From Lindgomyces ingoldianus (Eukaryota; Ascomycota; Dothideomycetes; Pleosporales; Lindgomycetaceae): DNA of 64,000 nucleotides. A program made the translations under genes and the position numbers. The notes beneath the pieces are model-generated. The model did no database searches. It saw nothing but the letters and a program-made list of their open reading frames with translations, and was not told the DNA's origin. The stretch is from the NCBI RefSeq assembly GCF_010093535.1, contig NW_022985170.1, forward strand, positions 194,990 to 258,989. The letters run 5' to 3'. Positions 1 to 11,117 of the stretch are shown piece after piece (position 1 is the stretch's first letter; each line of letters begins with the position of its first letter).

Positions 1-476
1 TCATGCTTCCACCAACCCGAGCACTGCTCCCGATCTCGATCCAGTGACAGTGGAGAAGATCTTGAAACTCTCGATTGCAGTTATGGCAAGCTGCGTAATG
101 GTGAAGCTGCCGAGTTTACCAAGCAGGGAAGGTCTTGGCTTGTAGCTGATGAGTGCGTCGATCGAGGTAGATGCATACGTCATCGTGAAGGTCCCACCAG
201 CAACTTCGTCCCCTGACACAGCCCCAAGGTCTTTCTGGGCTCGCCTACTAAAGACGCTTAACCCACTGCAAAGGCCGACAATTCTCACTCATCGCGTGTG
301 GGCCTGATACAGCAGAAAAACACGCCACCGCCGTCGTTCATATATCTTCGGTCGCGTCCCGCCTGAACTCGGGGTGGTTGATCAATTCGATTATCGATTT
401 CCCTCATGGCTGCAAGGCGTTAAGACCGCGCTTTAATTATTCGATACATAGAAGCAAAAACGAAAAGAAGAACATC
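1..476. other. Left-edge intergenic region, no supported gene
   Basis: This stretch precedes the hydrolase start at 477. The minus strand is open from 288 down to a TGA at 1-3, but the frame begins with GTG rather than ATG and encodes nothing I recognise. It could be the last exon of a gene lying off the window; that cannot be decided here. Confidence 0.4.
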
Positions 477-1697
477 ATGGCCGGACGGCCACGGTGGGTC
501 CTACACTTACAGGCGCAATTCTGGCGCGTCCTCATGGGCATTGGGATGATGCTCCATCGCCTCGCGCGCCCCTTGCCACCATCTCCTTCCTTCCACAAAC
601 ACATCGATGCGACTGTGTCCCCTCTTAAGGGGAAGTTTAGACTGCAGTTTTACGTACCGAAGGACTATCATGCGCAGAAGAGGCTGAAGGGCAAGAGATA
701 TCCATGTGTTATCAATTTCCACGGCGGCGGGTTTACCCTAGGAACTGCTCGTGACGACGCCAGGTGGGCCGGCGTGGTCGTCGAACAAGTGGGAGCAGTG
801 GTTGTAAGTGTGGATTACAGGCTTGCACCCGAGTTCCCGTTTCCTACGGCCGTGGAAGATGGAGCAGATGCAATCTTGTATCTGGCCCGTAATGCGGATC
901 AATTGATGCTGGATCCAGCGCGTTTCGCGGTGTCGGGGTTCTCCTCGGGCGCGAATATGAGCTTCACGGTGCCTTTGTGTCTCCAAGGTGAGCTGTTGGA
1001 CAAAACGCCCTCGGGGACTCCAATCCAGAACCACCGTGGTAGTGTTCCTGCTCAACTTGCACCACCACCGACATCATCATCAAACCTCTCGCCAAATTCC
1101 TCACGAATCGGTCTCACGCGGCAAAAGTCCCGTCTAGATCGAATAGCCATGCTTCGCCAAACAGGAACATCCTCCCTCTCCCTCGTTTCCTCGTACAAGG
1201 ACGGCGCAGCTGTCTCCGTTATCACGCAAGACACTGAGGTCAAAATCAGAGGCATAGTGTCCTTCTATCCGTCCACAGACTACACGCAAACGCGCGAACA
1301 ACGTCGCCAAACCTGCTCGCGAACAGACCAACAGCTCCCCGCTGTTTTCACCGAGCTATTCGACGACTCGTATCTTCAACCCCCTAGCCTGGATCTCTCT
1401 CATCCCTGGCTAAGCCCCGGCGTGGCTCCTGAGCACATGCTTGCTGTCTTGCCCGACGACATCGTCCTATTCACCTGCGAGTGGGACATGCTCTTAGCCG
1501 AAGGCGAACGATTCCGAGACAGATTGGTAAATGATCTAAAGAAACGAGTACATTATCACTGCATCCCAGGTGTCCCGCACGGGTGGGACAAGGCGCCGAA
1601 TCCCCTTCGAGAGTCTCCTGGCGCTCGACAGCAGTATATGGTGGCTTGTCGAGAGTTGAAGAGGATGTTTGATCTTGAGCAGGATGGCGAAGAGTAG
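477..1697 (+). CDS. Alpha/beta hydrolase fold-3 (HSL-type) esterase/lipase
   Basis: Intronless gene of 406 residues from the ATG at 477 (context atcATGg). The frame is open upstream to 378 but holds no better ATG. It is a serine hydrolase of the hormone-sensitive-lipase/arylacetamide-deacetylase type, expected to cleave carboxylic esters; the substrate cannot be told. The oxyanion motif HGGG is at residues 82-85, followed by the family signature DYRLAPE near 113. The nucleophile elbow GFSSG gives Ser156; the triad is completed by Asp337 in EWDM and His368 in GVPHGWD. Between Ser and Asp lies a Ser/Pro-rich insertion of roughly 70 residues (about 175-255) that looks disordered. The N-terminus carries a hydrophobic segment near residues 10-25 that may touch membrane. 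It converges on the mL50 gene. Family assignment is firm; function is not. Confidence 0.85.
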   Translation: MAGRPRWVLHLQAQFWRVLMGIGMMLHRLARPLPPSPSFHKHIDATVSPLKGKFRLQFYVPKDYHAQKRLKGKRYPCVINFHGGGFTLGTARDDARWAGVVVEQVGAVVVSVDYRLAPEFPFPTAVEDGADAILYLARNADQLMLDPARFAVSGFSSGANMSFTVPLCLQGELLDKTPSGTPIQNHRGSVPAQLAPPPTSSSNLSPNSSRIGLTRQKSRLDRIAMLRQTGTSSLSLVSSYKDGAAVSVITQDTEVKIRGIVSFYPSTDYTQTREQRRQTCSRTDQQLPAVFTELFDDSYLQPPSLDLSHPWLSPGVAPEHMLAVLPDDIVLFTCEWDMLLAEGERFRDRLVNDLKKRVHYHCIPGVPHGWDKAPNPLRESPGARQQYMVACRELKRMFDLEQDGEE

Positions 1698-2418
1698 AGG
1701 TTACCAGGCCCCTGGATTTTGGATGGGATACAGCGTGCTAGTGTTTTGGGTTGATGCTTCGTATATATACCCTGTTGGCATGGGGATTGGTATTCAGTGA
1801 CTTCTTAGGATTAGAATTGTAAAGGGAGAAGGCGTTGGAGGATGTGGCGCGGATTTTATTTAGAAATGTGAATAGAATGTAATCTTATCAGATGTATGAA
1901 CGAAAACTTCAGAAACCCCATTTTGGCTTCGATGGGGTTTGGTTTCTTCGAATCAAACCCTTGCAGTATTTGATTCTACGAAGGGGTTCTGTAATCCCAG
2001 TCCCCATTACTCCTAACCTTTATATGACCCTTTCACGGCTCTGTTTCTAGTTACAAAAGCAGTAGATGTACTTACTCACTACGTATCTTCATTTTTTATG
2101 TCCCTCCTTTAACTTTGAATTTTGACTTTCATCACATCACGCTTCTTTCCTTGGACCGTCTCATGTCTTGTTCATTGCTCCTCAATCATACGCGCAACTG
2201 GGGCACAAAGGTACTCAGAAGCAGACAAGAAAACCATCGCGAAAATAAAGATCAAGTGTGGAAATCTTCCCAGATTCATAACATATACACACCCATCATT
2301 CAGCTAGTCTATATTTTACAAACCCCTGCTAGTCTTCTTTCCACCCGACCATGTTGTGAAGCTTCTATAGTACAACCCCTCTCAACCCGCAACATCCCCT
2401 TCCCCCCCTTTCCCCCAA
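1698..2418. other. Convergent 3' intergenic region
   Basis: This lies between the stop codons of the hydrolase (+) and mL50 (-). I see no gene here; the plus-strand ORF at 2115-2495 starts without support and overlaps the mL50 last exon antisense. The main structure is the set of nested inverted repeats at 1910-1991. Confidence 0.5.
1910..1991. repeat. Nested inverted repeats (stem-loop cluster)
   Basis: An outer arm CAGAAACCCC at 1910 pairs, with one bulged A, with GGGGTTCTG ending at 1991. Inside are an 8-bp stem AACCCCAT/ATGGGGTT around 1914-1939 and another 8-bp stem GAATCAAA/TTTGATTC around 1949-1976. The alternative stems compete with each other. It sits about 210 bp past the hydrolase stop, so it may fold in the 3'UTR, or it may be a relic of a small foldback element. 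Confidence 0.5.
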
Positions 2419-4200
2419 CTAAACCGCCCTCGCCCAAAGCCTACTCTTCCTCCTCTCCATCTTCAACCGATCTTCTACGACATCATCCTTCGTGAAAACG
2501 GGCAAATCTCTCTCCCTCAACGCGTACTCAATAACCTTCCACCGCCCCACCTCCCTCTCCTTATCAACCTTCGTGACCCTCTTATCCTTCAGCTTTACAT
2601 TCGGCAGCCGCAGCAAATCCTCCATGCCCGGTTTGACTTTGTCTTGGATCTCCCCTTCTGCGCGAATCTGGTCGATGAGTTTCTTCGGTTTTGGTTTAGC
2701 GGCGGCAAGGAGGTGGGTGTATAGGTCACCGAGGGTGGAGGAGTTATTGAGGAGGTGGTCGGTGATGCGGAGGGAGGTTAGTTGGAGGAGTCGTTTTGAG
2801 AGCTAGGAAACCCATCATCATTAGTATAAAATCGGAATCGGAATTTAGATTGGGGGGGTTTGCAGATGAAGAAAGAGATAGAGAGGCTTACTGCGAATTT
2901 GATCTGGGGATCGGTCAATTGGATTTCGTAGTAGTCGACCAGTTCTGGTCCTTCCGAAACTGTGGGGTTTTGGATAGAGATGGATTGAGCCGCAAGGGTT
3001 TCGATAGCGTTACGGACTGCGGTGCGCATGGTAGCGACGGCTTCTTCAGAGGTAGAGGCTAAGGCCTCGAGTTCAGCGGTTGGAGAGGGAGATTCGGGAT
3101 TTACGGTCGTTGTCTCAGTGACTTCGTCGACTGTCATTGTAGATTCTTCTCGTTTGGCGCGCGGAACAGGTCTGTTTGACATGAAGTCGAAAGGCTTCTT
3201 TTCGTTTTGCTTCACCAAAGCGGCAGCCTTTGTGGGTACAGCGTCTGTCGAACCAGCTATGGCGTTGTCGATTGATTGGCTTCCGGGTTCATGGCTGGAA
3301 TTCTCGGCTTCAGCATGCACCTCTTCTGCAATGTATTCCTCAACAACTTCCTCCAGCCCTTCCTCCACGGCCTGCTCCTTTGCCTCCCTGTAGTTGACCT
3401 CTTCTAAAAATTCCTTCATTGCCTCGGGGGGAAAATTTAGCTCAAGCTGCCCATCTGGCGCAGCGTGGAGCTTGACATTGTATATCCAAGTTGGGTCCTC
3501 GCTCGAGAATCGTTCTGGATGGCTCGCTAGCGTCGGTTCTTGTTTTGCCTGTATGAGCATATATGTCTCGACAACGGCTCTCAAGAACGCATTATTCAGT
3601 TGCGATTGCTCGGTAACTTTTGTCTGAGGAGCATAACTGTTCCAATCAGCACAATTTCCAATTCCACATCCCAGAACCCATGTCCATCTCTCATGAGGTT
3701 ATGGGAACTCGTCAGAGTAGAAATACATACGCACTCCCCTCCCATCCCCTCAGTTTGTCCCCTTTCTGCCACTCATTAAATTCCTTCGCCCACTTCTCCC
3801 CACCAACAACCTCTAGCCCATCCCAAGTTACTGCCTCTTCATACTCCCCTAGACCTTCCCCGTCTTCTGCCTCCTCCAGCATCTCCTGCTCCTCGCCCTG
3901 CTCCTCGGGTGTGATCCGCACGGGCGACGTCGGATCGTAGGGATCTACGTGCGCGCCTATAGGCTCCGACTCTCCGAGGAGTCGTTTCTGCCATCTCCGC
4001 ACCATGGCTTGGTGTTTTTTTTTGTCTGGCTTCCCGTCGAAGATGCCGTTGTACCGAGTCGAGCTCGAGAAGGTTGCAGAGGTGGGACTGAATCGATAGC
4101 GTGCTGGGAAGCCCGTGAAGCAAACTAATCGAGGCCGCCATGATGGGTAGTAAGGTAATAAATTTTCAATTGGCCGTTGTGGCCGCGGTATTCGGCGCAT
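2419..4200 (-). CDS. Mitochondrial large-subunit ribosomal protein mL50
   Basis: Three exons: 4200-3731, 3636-2892 and 2802-2419, with introns of 94 and 89 bp, both GT-AG; the joined frame is 532 residues. The first ATG is at 4200. The N-terminus is rich in Arg and Ser and lacks acidic residues, as expected for a mitochondrial presequence. The stretch WQKRLLGESEPIGAHVD and the following DPYDPTSPVRI are what I remember of fungal mL50, and the C-terminal exon fits the 39S-subunit/mL50 domain. The middle exon is long and poorly conserved, rich in Glu, Ala and Ser. The product would be part of the mitoribosome large subunit in the matrix. The second intron has a good ACTAAT branch site. The splice choice at 3636 was made because the acceptor nearer the exon breaks the frame. 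Assignment is from remembered motifs, not from alignment. Confidence 0.75.
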
Positions 4201-4601
4201 TGTAGCGTGCTGAGCGAAATGGTGATTGCTCCGCTCTAAATTCGAGACGCAGGATTCGGCGCCGGCTGAATCTCGGGATGCTCGTAAACACGTGATCGTT
4301 ACGCCTGGAGTTCGTGGTTGACTCCACTGGAATGTGTACCAATATGACGTGATATGCCATGGCCTGTGGATGGGTGATCAGCCATCTAGGCAGATCTACC
4401 ATATTCTTAATGTTTGAAAGTCTTCAGAAGTGGATGCTTGTTGTATTAATTGTACAATCAGAGTATCAACTGATGAAACCAGGCAGGCTTATTCCGTTAT
4501 CCCAGCAGTAAATGGCACCAGATAATGCCTTGTCTTCGGTGCAAACTCTAATTACTACACACTGATACTCTTACATTGCTTGCATGGATAGCTTCCAACG
4601 T
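4201..4601. other. Intergenic region between mL50 and ARP6
   Basis: It holds the mL50 promoter and the ARP6 3'UTR. I see no ORF with coding character and no strong repeat. Confidence 0.5.
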
Positions 4602-6056
4602 TCACTTCATGTCGCCTCCAGCGAATTTCCTAGCTAACCATCCCGATCCTCTTTCATCATACTCAGCCTTTTCGACCAGTGCCTCTTTCAGCAACTCAGT
4701 CTGACTTGCAAATTTTGCTGCTCCAAGCCATGTATGCTTGATTGGATCCTCTGCCCTCGAGATATTGAGATCATACTCTGCAGGGACAAGGGCCCTGAGT
4801 TCAGACTCTAGTCTTTCCATAAAACCAGGAATAAGCGAGTTACCTCCTACAATGACTACATTCGCCAACATTCCCACCTTCAGTGCCTCGGGGAGGACAG
4901 CCACAGACTGCATTATGGTCTCCGGGAGGCCAGGTTCTTGAATTCCGATGTCGGTAGGGTGGAAGAGAAGCTCTGGAACTGCGAAACGCTCGTTTCCGAG
5001 AGGAAGAAGATCTTCTCTTGGTCCTTGGGGGGGCTGAAGGCCTCGGCGCATCCGTGACTTTGTTGGATCATGAGGTCGCGCATAGCCGTGACTGAAATGC
5101 TCATAGTCTGGCAGCACATAATCCAAGACAATTGTTGGGTCAACATTCCTTCTATCGCCTACCCGGCCCTTCCATGTGCGCTCCAAATCCTGGGAGAACT
5201 GTTGTGTAGAAGGTGCAACGAATGAGACGGCTTCCTTGATTTCATTCAGCAGGTGGGTTTCTTCCATCATGTTGTAATGCCGAAGTGAAGATAATTCTTT
5301 AAGGTAGTTCGTGAGCAGCTTGCCGCCCACGGTGAGGCGCCGCAGCGCGGATTGTATGAGCTGACCCGAGTATAGTGGTAGGATGGTGGTGTCGGAATAC
5401 GAAGTGTCGATAATGAGGAGGCATTCTTGCGGGAGGGCCGAGAGTGAATTGGGGTTTAGCTGGTGGTAAGCGTTGAGTGTTGGTCCTTAACTTATTAGTC
5501 TCAACTTTTATAATTAGGACTTACGTCGAAGGGAGGCATACCAACGCAACGATAGTATCGTGCAAACTCAAACTGCTCGAAAATTATCTCATCGCAGTTC
5601 TTCTGCAGCAGACTTGGACAATTTGGTTTCTCTGTCAAGAGTAAGTTCGATTCTCGCGGATCACACTACAATTCTAATTAGCTTGTTGAGATTCTAAACT
5701 GACCCAAAGGCGCGTCTCGTACCTACCCTTAACCCTTCCCCTGCCTTTGCATCGAAGAACTCATGTTCCCAGATGGCTTTTTGTGCCTCCCAGTTCACGA
5801 TGAAACCTTTCTCTACGGGACGTCGGAACGCCAATTCGCCAAAGTCATTACAATTTGAGAGCTCCGAGGATACATAGGTGCGCTTGTCACGGTTACTCCG
5901 CGCAATGCAGTTGGGCGCGACACTGCAGTCGTTGTAGGTGAGGTCTGCGGATCCAGCGGGGACGACGCCAACTTTGAGGGTGTACGCGCCATTGTCGAGA
6001 ACCAATGTCTGCGTCGGAAGAGAAGAGGAGAACTTCCTAGACCCTTTTGGGGCCAT
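4602..6056 (-). CDS. ARP6: Actin-related protein Arp6 (SWR1 complex subunit)
   Basis: Three exons, 6056-5727, 5665-5542 and 5485-4602, give 445 residues, close to the usual Arp6 length. Arp6 is an actin-fold subunit of the SWR1 remodeller that places histone H2A.Z into nucleosomes in the nucleus. Visible hallmarks are TLVLDNGAYTLK at the first phosphate-loop position, FRRPVEKGFIVNWEAQ and WEHEFFD early in the protein, then VGGKLLTNYLKE, DYVLPDYEHF, NERFAVPELLF, DIGIQEPGLPE and VVIVGGNSLIPGF, in the order seen in human ARP6. Intron 2 has two possible donors: the one that keeps the conserved RCVGPTLNAY junction is GTATGC at 5541, not the stronger-looking GTAAGT 16 bases downstream. Introns are 61 and 56 bp. 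It is transcribed away from a clear upstream gap and in the same direction as mL50. Confidence 0.93.
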
Positions 6057-6913
6057 CTTTGCTGGTATGTTGCGATATTTCTAAAATCGGACGGCTGGAC
6101 CCAAGCCCATCAAACATTACGTAATCAAAGCTATCATTGCGGCTCAAGTAAAAAAAATACCCACGTGACTCTCATCTAAATGATTCCGGACAGGTTTTCT
6201 GCTTGCAACTTCCTCCACCAACCGCAAGGCCACACTTGCAGGATTCTGTCCATGTGGTCTTCTGCATATCGGCACTGCTCACACGTTGGTGATGTTTCCC
6301 CTCTTTTGGGCCGCCCTCTTTGGCCTCCGCATTGAATCAGCCCATCAATTGTCCCGAGGTGTTATCGCGGGTCGTTACACCCTTTACTGTGAACGGCCAC
6401 GGCTTGCATTACAGGTCGTGCAGCTCACCGGAGATGTCAGGGCCTGTCCAAGAACCCCCAATCGCAATCTGAAGTAAAACTGCCGCGTCGATTGCTGATG
6501 AGATACAGGACACGTGGGCCTACTGACATGGTCCCTATATACCAAGATAGTATGATCCCTCGAGGTTGTCTTCTTTCCCGTTGGCCCATGCCATAGGAGT
6601 TGCAACGCTTTCTTTTTTCAAGGCAAAAGGCAAACCGTTGCCCTGTTGATATCAATGTTACGAGAGGCTTACCAGGATTGCGCATATACAGAGGTCAGCA
6701 GCCAGAAGTACGTAACAACAACACACTCTTTCAGAGCCTCATACATCACCGAGCCTAAAAAGGCATAAAATGTGGCCTTGCAGATGGCATGTCTGCCTTA
6801 TCCGTCTCTCCCTTTCACCGGTCCTTTTCCGAAGCCACTCGCCCAAGTCATCAATTAGAGCGTTCTAAAAAAAAAAAAACCTGGAAGTCAGGCACCGGTC
6901 AACAAGCAACAGT
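6057..6913. other. Intergenic region upstream of ARP6
   Basis: This is the ARP6 promoter side. Short ORFs on both strands (for example 6286-6477) have no coding signature. A 12-base A run lies near 6868-6880. Confidence 0.45.
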
Positions 6914-7123
6914 ATGCCGTGGGTCTGGGATTATTTCTCTACCTATCGGCTTAGTGAAGACGATTTGAAGGCTTTTCTAACAGAATTGTTTGGTCAACAT
7001 GAGTTCTCTATTTCGGTAGGCCTCCCCTCTGCGACCACTTATTTTGCTCTAACAGTGAAAGAAGGCCAGCAATGGGAATTATGCATTTACGGTCCCACGA
7101 TGTCTCAACATTGTAAGGCCTAG
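6914..7123 (+). CDS. Small orphan ORF, possibly a decayed gene
   Basis: A 69-residue frame starts at a real ATG (6914). The first 34 residues look protein-like: aromatic-rich start MPWVWDYFSTYRLSEDDL, then an amphipathic helix and QHEFSIS. At 7016 the frame runs into a sequence with intron features (GTAGGC donor, CTAACAG acceptor at 7055, 40 bp). Splicing it would shift the frame into an immediate stop, whereas reading through gives a less convincing tail. It resembles small fungal orphan proteins I half-remember, but I cannot name a family. It could be an intact short protein, a remnant that lost its frame, or chance. It lies 400 bp ahead of the CorA-like gene on the same strand. Confidence 0.3.
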   Translation: MPWVWDYFSTYRLSEDDLKAFLTELFGQHEFSISVGLPSATTYFALTVKEGQQWELCIYGPTMSQHCKA

Positions 7124-7531
7124 CTTTCCTTAAATCTAAATATTCTCCGTTAGAAAAACTCACGGCCAGGTAGGACGAGAGAAACAAACTAGAGGACCGT
7201 CGATGGACCACCGGCCAGTGACACAACACCATTTTTGGCATTTGTGAAAGGCGATCTTAGCCTTGAAAAACGGCTATGGAAATTTTTCTGTTCCTATGTA
7301 GAGGTTGGTGGAAATAGCTAGGCTATTCGGGGTCATTGCGTTTGAAGGCAAACTTACATGGGGCGTTCCAGATACAAATGTGGAGGTTCTCGCGGGCGAA
7401 AGGCAAAATGCACTGGGCCAGTTTAAAAGGCCGACGTTTTCCATTAAGAAATAGCTCTCATCTTTTTGGTATATATCTCCAAGTCCATAAAATCCGCAAT
7501 TAACGCAGTCCATTGCTCGAAATCTTGTAAA
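7124..7531. other. Intergenic region ahead of the CorA-like gene
   Basis: Promoter-side sequence of the CorA-like gene. I see no supported gene or repeat. Confidence 0.45.
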
Positions 7532-9786
7532 ATGAATCAATTGATCCAAGCGTGCGAAAATTATGATTCCTTCCCGGAGAATCTCATCGATGATGACCTA
7601 CCGATACATCGTTTGGTATTTCATCGGAATCAACTGCAGTGCCAAGCTAGTCGTCTTTTCGACGAGAAGCAGGCTGCAGTGGATGTTCTAGACTTTAGAC
7701 AACACCAAGGTGAGAAACACAGTTACCGGCATCTTTGGGCGAGAGAGCGCTGACAAGGCCGTGCCAAAGAAGAAGTGAATCAGAGATGTCTGACAGACTT
7801 GGATCAGCTCAAAGAACTGCTCAGGGAAGCATTCACTAGCGAACAGAACGAGCCGATTTGCAGGTATATGTGGGTTGCTCGTGCTCTTCCGTCACGCTTA
7901 ATGAGCTCTTACAGCCACCAGTTTTGTGCATGCGCTCCATAGCCGGGCCCCACTTAGAATATCTTCTTCCATGTTGACTTTTCTTTTCTCCTATTACCAA
8001 ATTATGGCGTCCTTTCTGGATTTTATTTCCCCTTTTGGTAAGCAAGAACATGCCGAAGACTCCCATTTCAGTGCCGTGAAGGAGGATATCCGTCTTGATT
8101 CAAGACACAGTGGACTCAAAATTCGTGAGCTGGGTCGATCGGGTCTTGAAATACGCATTGGCTACAATTTACGGTCTGTGGAGCGATCACCGGGCCAAAA
8201 GGATTTCCCGTGGTCAATTCGCCAAACGGCGGTGTACCATTCGTTCGACTTGGAGACTGCGCATACCTTGTGGGTCAACTTCAAGGGTAATAAGCTTCTA
8301 AAGAAACGAGTAGAAGAGGTCTTAGCCTCATCTGACGCTCACAAAATTGGATCATGCAGTCAAGCATTCACTACTTCACTTCAGCAACATGTCTTGTTCT
8401 GCGATTGGTCGGGCGAAAACTGGCGTTGGTATATCAATTACCTCGAAACTGAGTTGCACAAGATGTCTCGGAATGCACTCGCTGTACCTGTCAACAATTC
8501 TGCTATTCTCAAGTCTCATGTACGCCAACATATATGCACAGACCATTGTGCAGCCTCTTGCGGAATTCATGTCAGGCAATCATCCGACGATTCTAGGGAT
8601 GATCCACAACTATGCCTTCCAAGGTACCAATCTAAAACCTCGCCGTCGGTCCGCCAGGAGAGCCCTTCAGAGTCAACAATAGATAAACTACGTGGTAGTG
8701 ATTGGGCCCTTCCCGCGAGAAGGAGTTACAAATTCCTGAAGCTCTTTATTGGGCCAACCCTTAGTACTCTAAGATACAACAGGCTTTCTTCACTTCTGTC
8801 TGGGCAATCAGACCTGACAGACCATAGTAGCACCTCAAGCTTGACCCCAGTCGCCGAAACTCCGGGTCTGGAAGAAAAGAGTGATACAAAGCGCTCCCCC
8901 AATGCTACCCAAGACGCACAGCAGGATCAATGGAATCCCCAAGATAAGAATTCCTGTGCTGAAGCTGGTAATCAGGCTAGTTCCGAGGAAAGTTTCACTA
9001 TCCGTGATCTCCAGCGAATGCATTACATCGAAGAGCAACTCCAAGAAGCGAACTTGGTGCTGAGGATGAATATCGAAAACCTTCATGATCTAAGGCAACT
9101 TTACAGCTCTATCAGCAGTCATCAAGGCTTTCCAACCAAAATAAAATCTAGTTGTGGGTCTGACTTAGCAGACTTCGACAGGCGCGTTTTAGGAGTGGAG
9201 AAAGATCACCGTACGCAGTTATGGAGGACGGAGACTATTCTGCAGCTGTTGAATAATCGAAAAGGCCTGGTACGATACATTATCTTCCTATTTCCGAATG
9301 AAAGGCTCAATTGCTAACTTGTAGAGAAGTTACATGACATTATACAGTACCAAAACATGAGGGCAAATGAATTATCTGCAAAGAAAGCACAGTCTTCGGC
9401 CGACAAAATGGAAGTGATGACTACCAGCATGCACGAAATCGCCCGCAAGACAAACCAAGAGACTGTTTCCATGCGGGTTATTACTTCAGTAACACTCTTT
9501 TTCCTACCCGGGACCTTTGTAGCAGTATGTTGCGCCGACCCGCCCGTGGTCGCTTAATAGTTCTGCTAACAAGGCTGTGTAGACAATAATGAGCACCGAC
9601 ATCATCAGGTTCGTGGACAAAAAGTCAGTGTTCCAACTCAAAGGTTTAAGAATATATTTAGCCATCAGCATTCCTATGATGATGATGACTTTCCTGGCTT
9701 GGTACATAGTTTATAGGGTGGAGAGGAGGCGTGATAGGCTCATTAACTGCACGATCCAGGGTACAAAAGGTTCGAATAGGGTCTAA
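7532..9786 (+). CDS. CorA-like transporter-domain membrane protein
   Basis: Five exons, 7532-7709, 7758-7863, 7922-9269, 9327-9524 and 9583-9786, join in phase to 677 residues. The start at 7532 gives MNQLIQACENY, typical for this fungal family; the alternative upstream frame has no ATG. Residues about 1-330 form the family's conserved soluble region, including SRAPLRISSSML and QIMASFLDFISPFG. A coiled-coil stretch follows (LQRMHYIEEQLQ onward). The C-terminus has two membrane segments, around VTLFFLPGTFVATIM and YLAISIPMMMMTFLAWYIV, in the CorA Mg2+-channel arrangement. The loop between them lacks the canonical GMN ion-selectivity motif (it reads STDII...), so ion transport should not be assumed; many fungal members may have other roles. 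Introns are 48-58 bp. The final two exons carry only the membrane part. Family call is good; function is unknown. Confidence 0.8.
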
Positions 9787-11117
9787 CTTTGTTCGTTCTC
9801 GGTATTAATGAAGTTTTATACTGCAAGTATTCCCGACACAGATTAAATATACGGAGGGTTGGGTTCTAACTTGGAAAAAAAAGTTGCTTGCCATTCTTGG
9901 ATTCTGTGTTACTCTTAGCTTAAGACACTGCGTCAGCACTCACGTATATTAACAAAAATTCGGGGCCTAGATTGGATTATTGGCTAGGGAACTTTCCTTA
10001 GGGTGGATGAGAAGGCTCTATAAGCCCGGCAACAAGAAGATGTGAAGTGGTGAGGTGTGACCGGATTCCGAAGTCAGAAACACTCAAGCTCGAGGCTAAG
10101 CCAAAATAGTCGTAGTAGCAGGCTGACCCAAGTTCAAGGACCACGCCACAGTCCTGGCCTCAACAATGACAGCCTCTCCCACTTCCCAAATGTGCCAGCT
10201 GGTTACCATAACCGTCCCAAGACTATTGGCTTGCGAGGACTCCCGCTAGTAGGGATAAAGGAAAACGCCCAGGCAAACAAGCGATTCGCCCAATGCCTTG
10301 AGTCTGTGACCGGACAGTCACGGGAAGGACGAGGTGTCATCACCGGATGGGCGTGAGAAGGGAAGCTACGAGTTAAGGTTTCTAAGTCTCCTTTACACGA
10401 ATAGTGACTGGACCGCGCTCACTGGAAGTAGCATCCCCTAGCACTAACGCACGTCAAAATGATTCATCATTCGAAGCTTCCCCTGGTCAATTCAGCTGCC
10501 CTATGTATTTATAACACTTTATGGAAGATCGCTGTAGTCTAGCGATTCGATTTCAAAATTTCTGTATGTAGGAAATGCTCTACTCGGCATCTTCCCATCC
10601 TATCTACTAGCTTTGAAGCTAGCTTTGGTGGTTCCTTCGTCCTTGTCGGCCTTGTTCCGGTCAGTGCCTTTGATCATGTCAAATGGTTATCCTTTATTGA
10701 CTAAGATAGAGGCAGGCTCTCCGTCCCTCTCGTCCCTCTCGTTCCTCTCGTCCCTCTCTCCCGTATTTGGCATTCATGATTAAGTTTTCTTGAACAAGGC
10801 CATGTATGCACATTGCCTTGGCCAGGCTACCTTCCTAATAGCCTGGAGAAGGTGTCTATGGCGAGGATTTGCCCTCTCCGGTGTGGCTCTAGTGTGGCTG
10901 ATGGGTCCCCAAACTCCGGAAGTTTGCGCTTCTGTCTGAGGCAAAGCTGCAGTCAGTGAGTTTACATAGGGTTGCCACTCCCACACGTGCTGAGATGTTC
11001 CTCTGTGCTTTCCTACGGGCATCCATTCACGAGTCTCTTATTTTTTTACCATTCGTTTGACATTCTTTGCGTCTCTTCGGCTTCTCCTGGCTTCGTGGCC
11101 ATAATTCAACGCCTGCC
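9787..11117. other. Intergenic region between CorA-like gene and kinase
   Basis: About 1.3 kb without a supported gene. The plus-strand frame 10057-10356 starts with GTG and has no recognisable content. A 9-bp tandem repeat lies at 10722-10757. Confidence 0.45.
10722..10757 (+). repeat. 9-bp tandem repeat, four copies
   Basis: The unit CGTCCCTCT occurs four times head to tail, the third copy reading CGTTCCTCT. It is a pyrimidine-rich minisatellite about 360 bp upstream of the kinase start, within its likely promoter. No function is implied by the sequence alone. Confidence 0.85.

Noticed and set aside
1..288. Minus-strand ORF of 95 residues at the left edge
   Set aside because: It begins with GTG, has no motif, and no splice model ties it to an ATG inside the window. 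It could only be a terminal exon of an outside gene.
507..1331. Several antisense ORFs across the hydrolase gene
   Set aside because: They are shadows of a high-GC coding frame and have no independent motif.
9760..9786. GGTTCGAAT string resembling a tRNA T-loop
   Set aside because: It lies inside the last exon of the CorA-like gene and no cloverleaf can be drawn. Other GTTCGA strings (5646, 12225, 55989) also fail. No tRNA gene was found.
10057..10356. Plus-strand ORF of 99 residues
   Set aside because: Starts with GTG, has low-information Ser/Arg/Gln content and no neighbours or splice sites in support.
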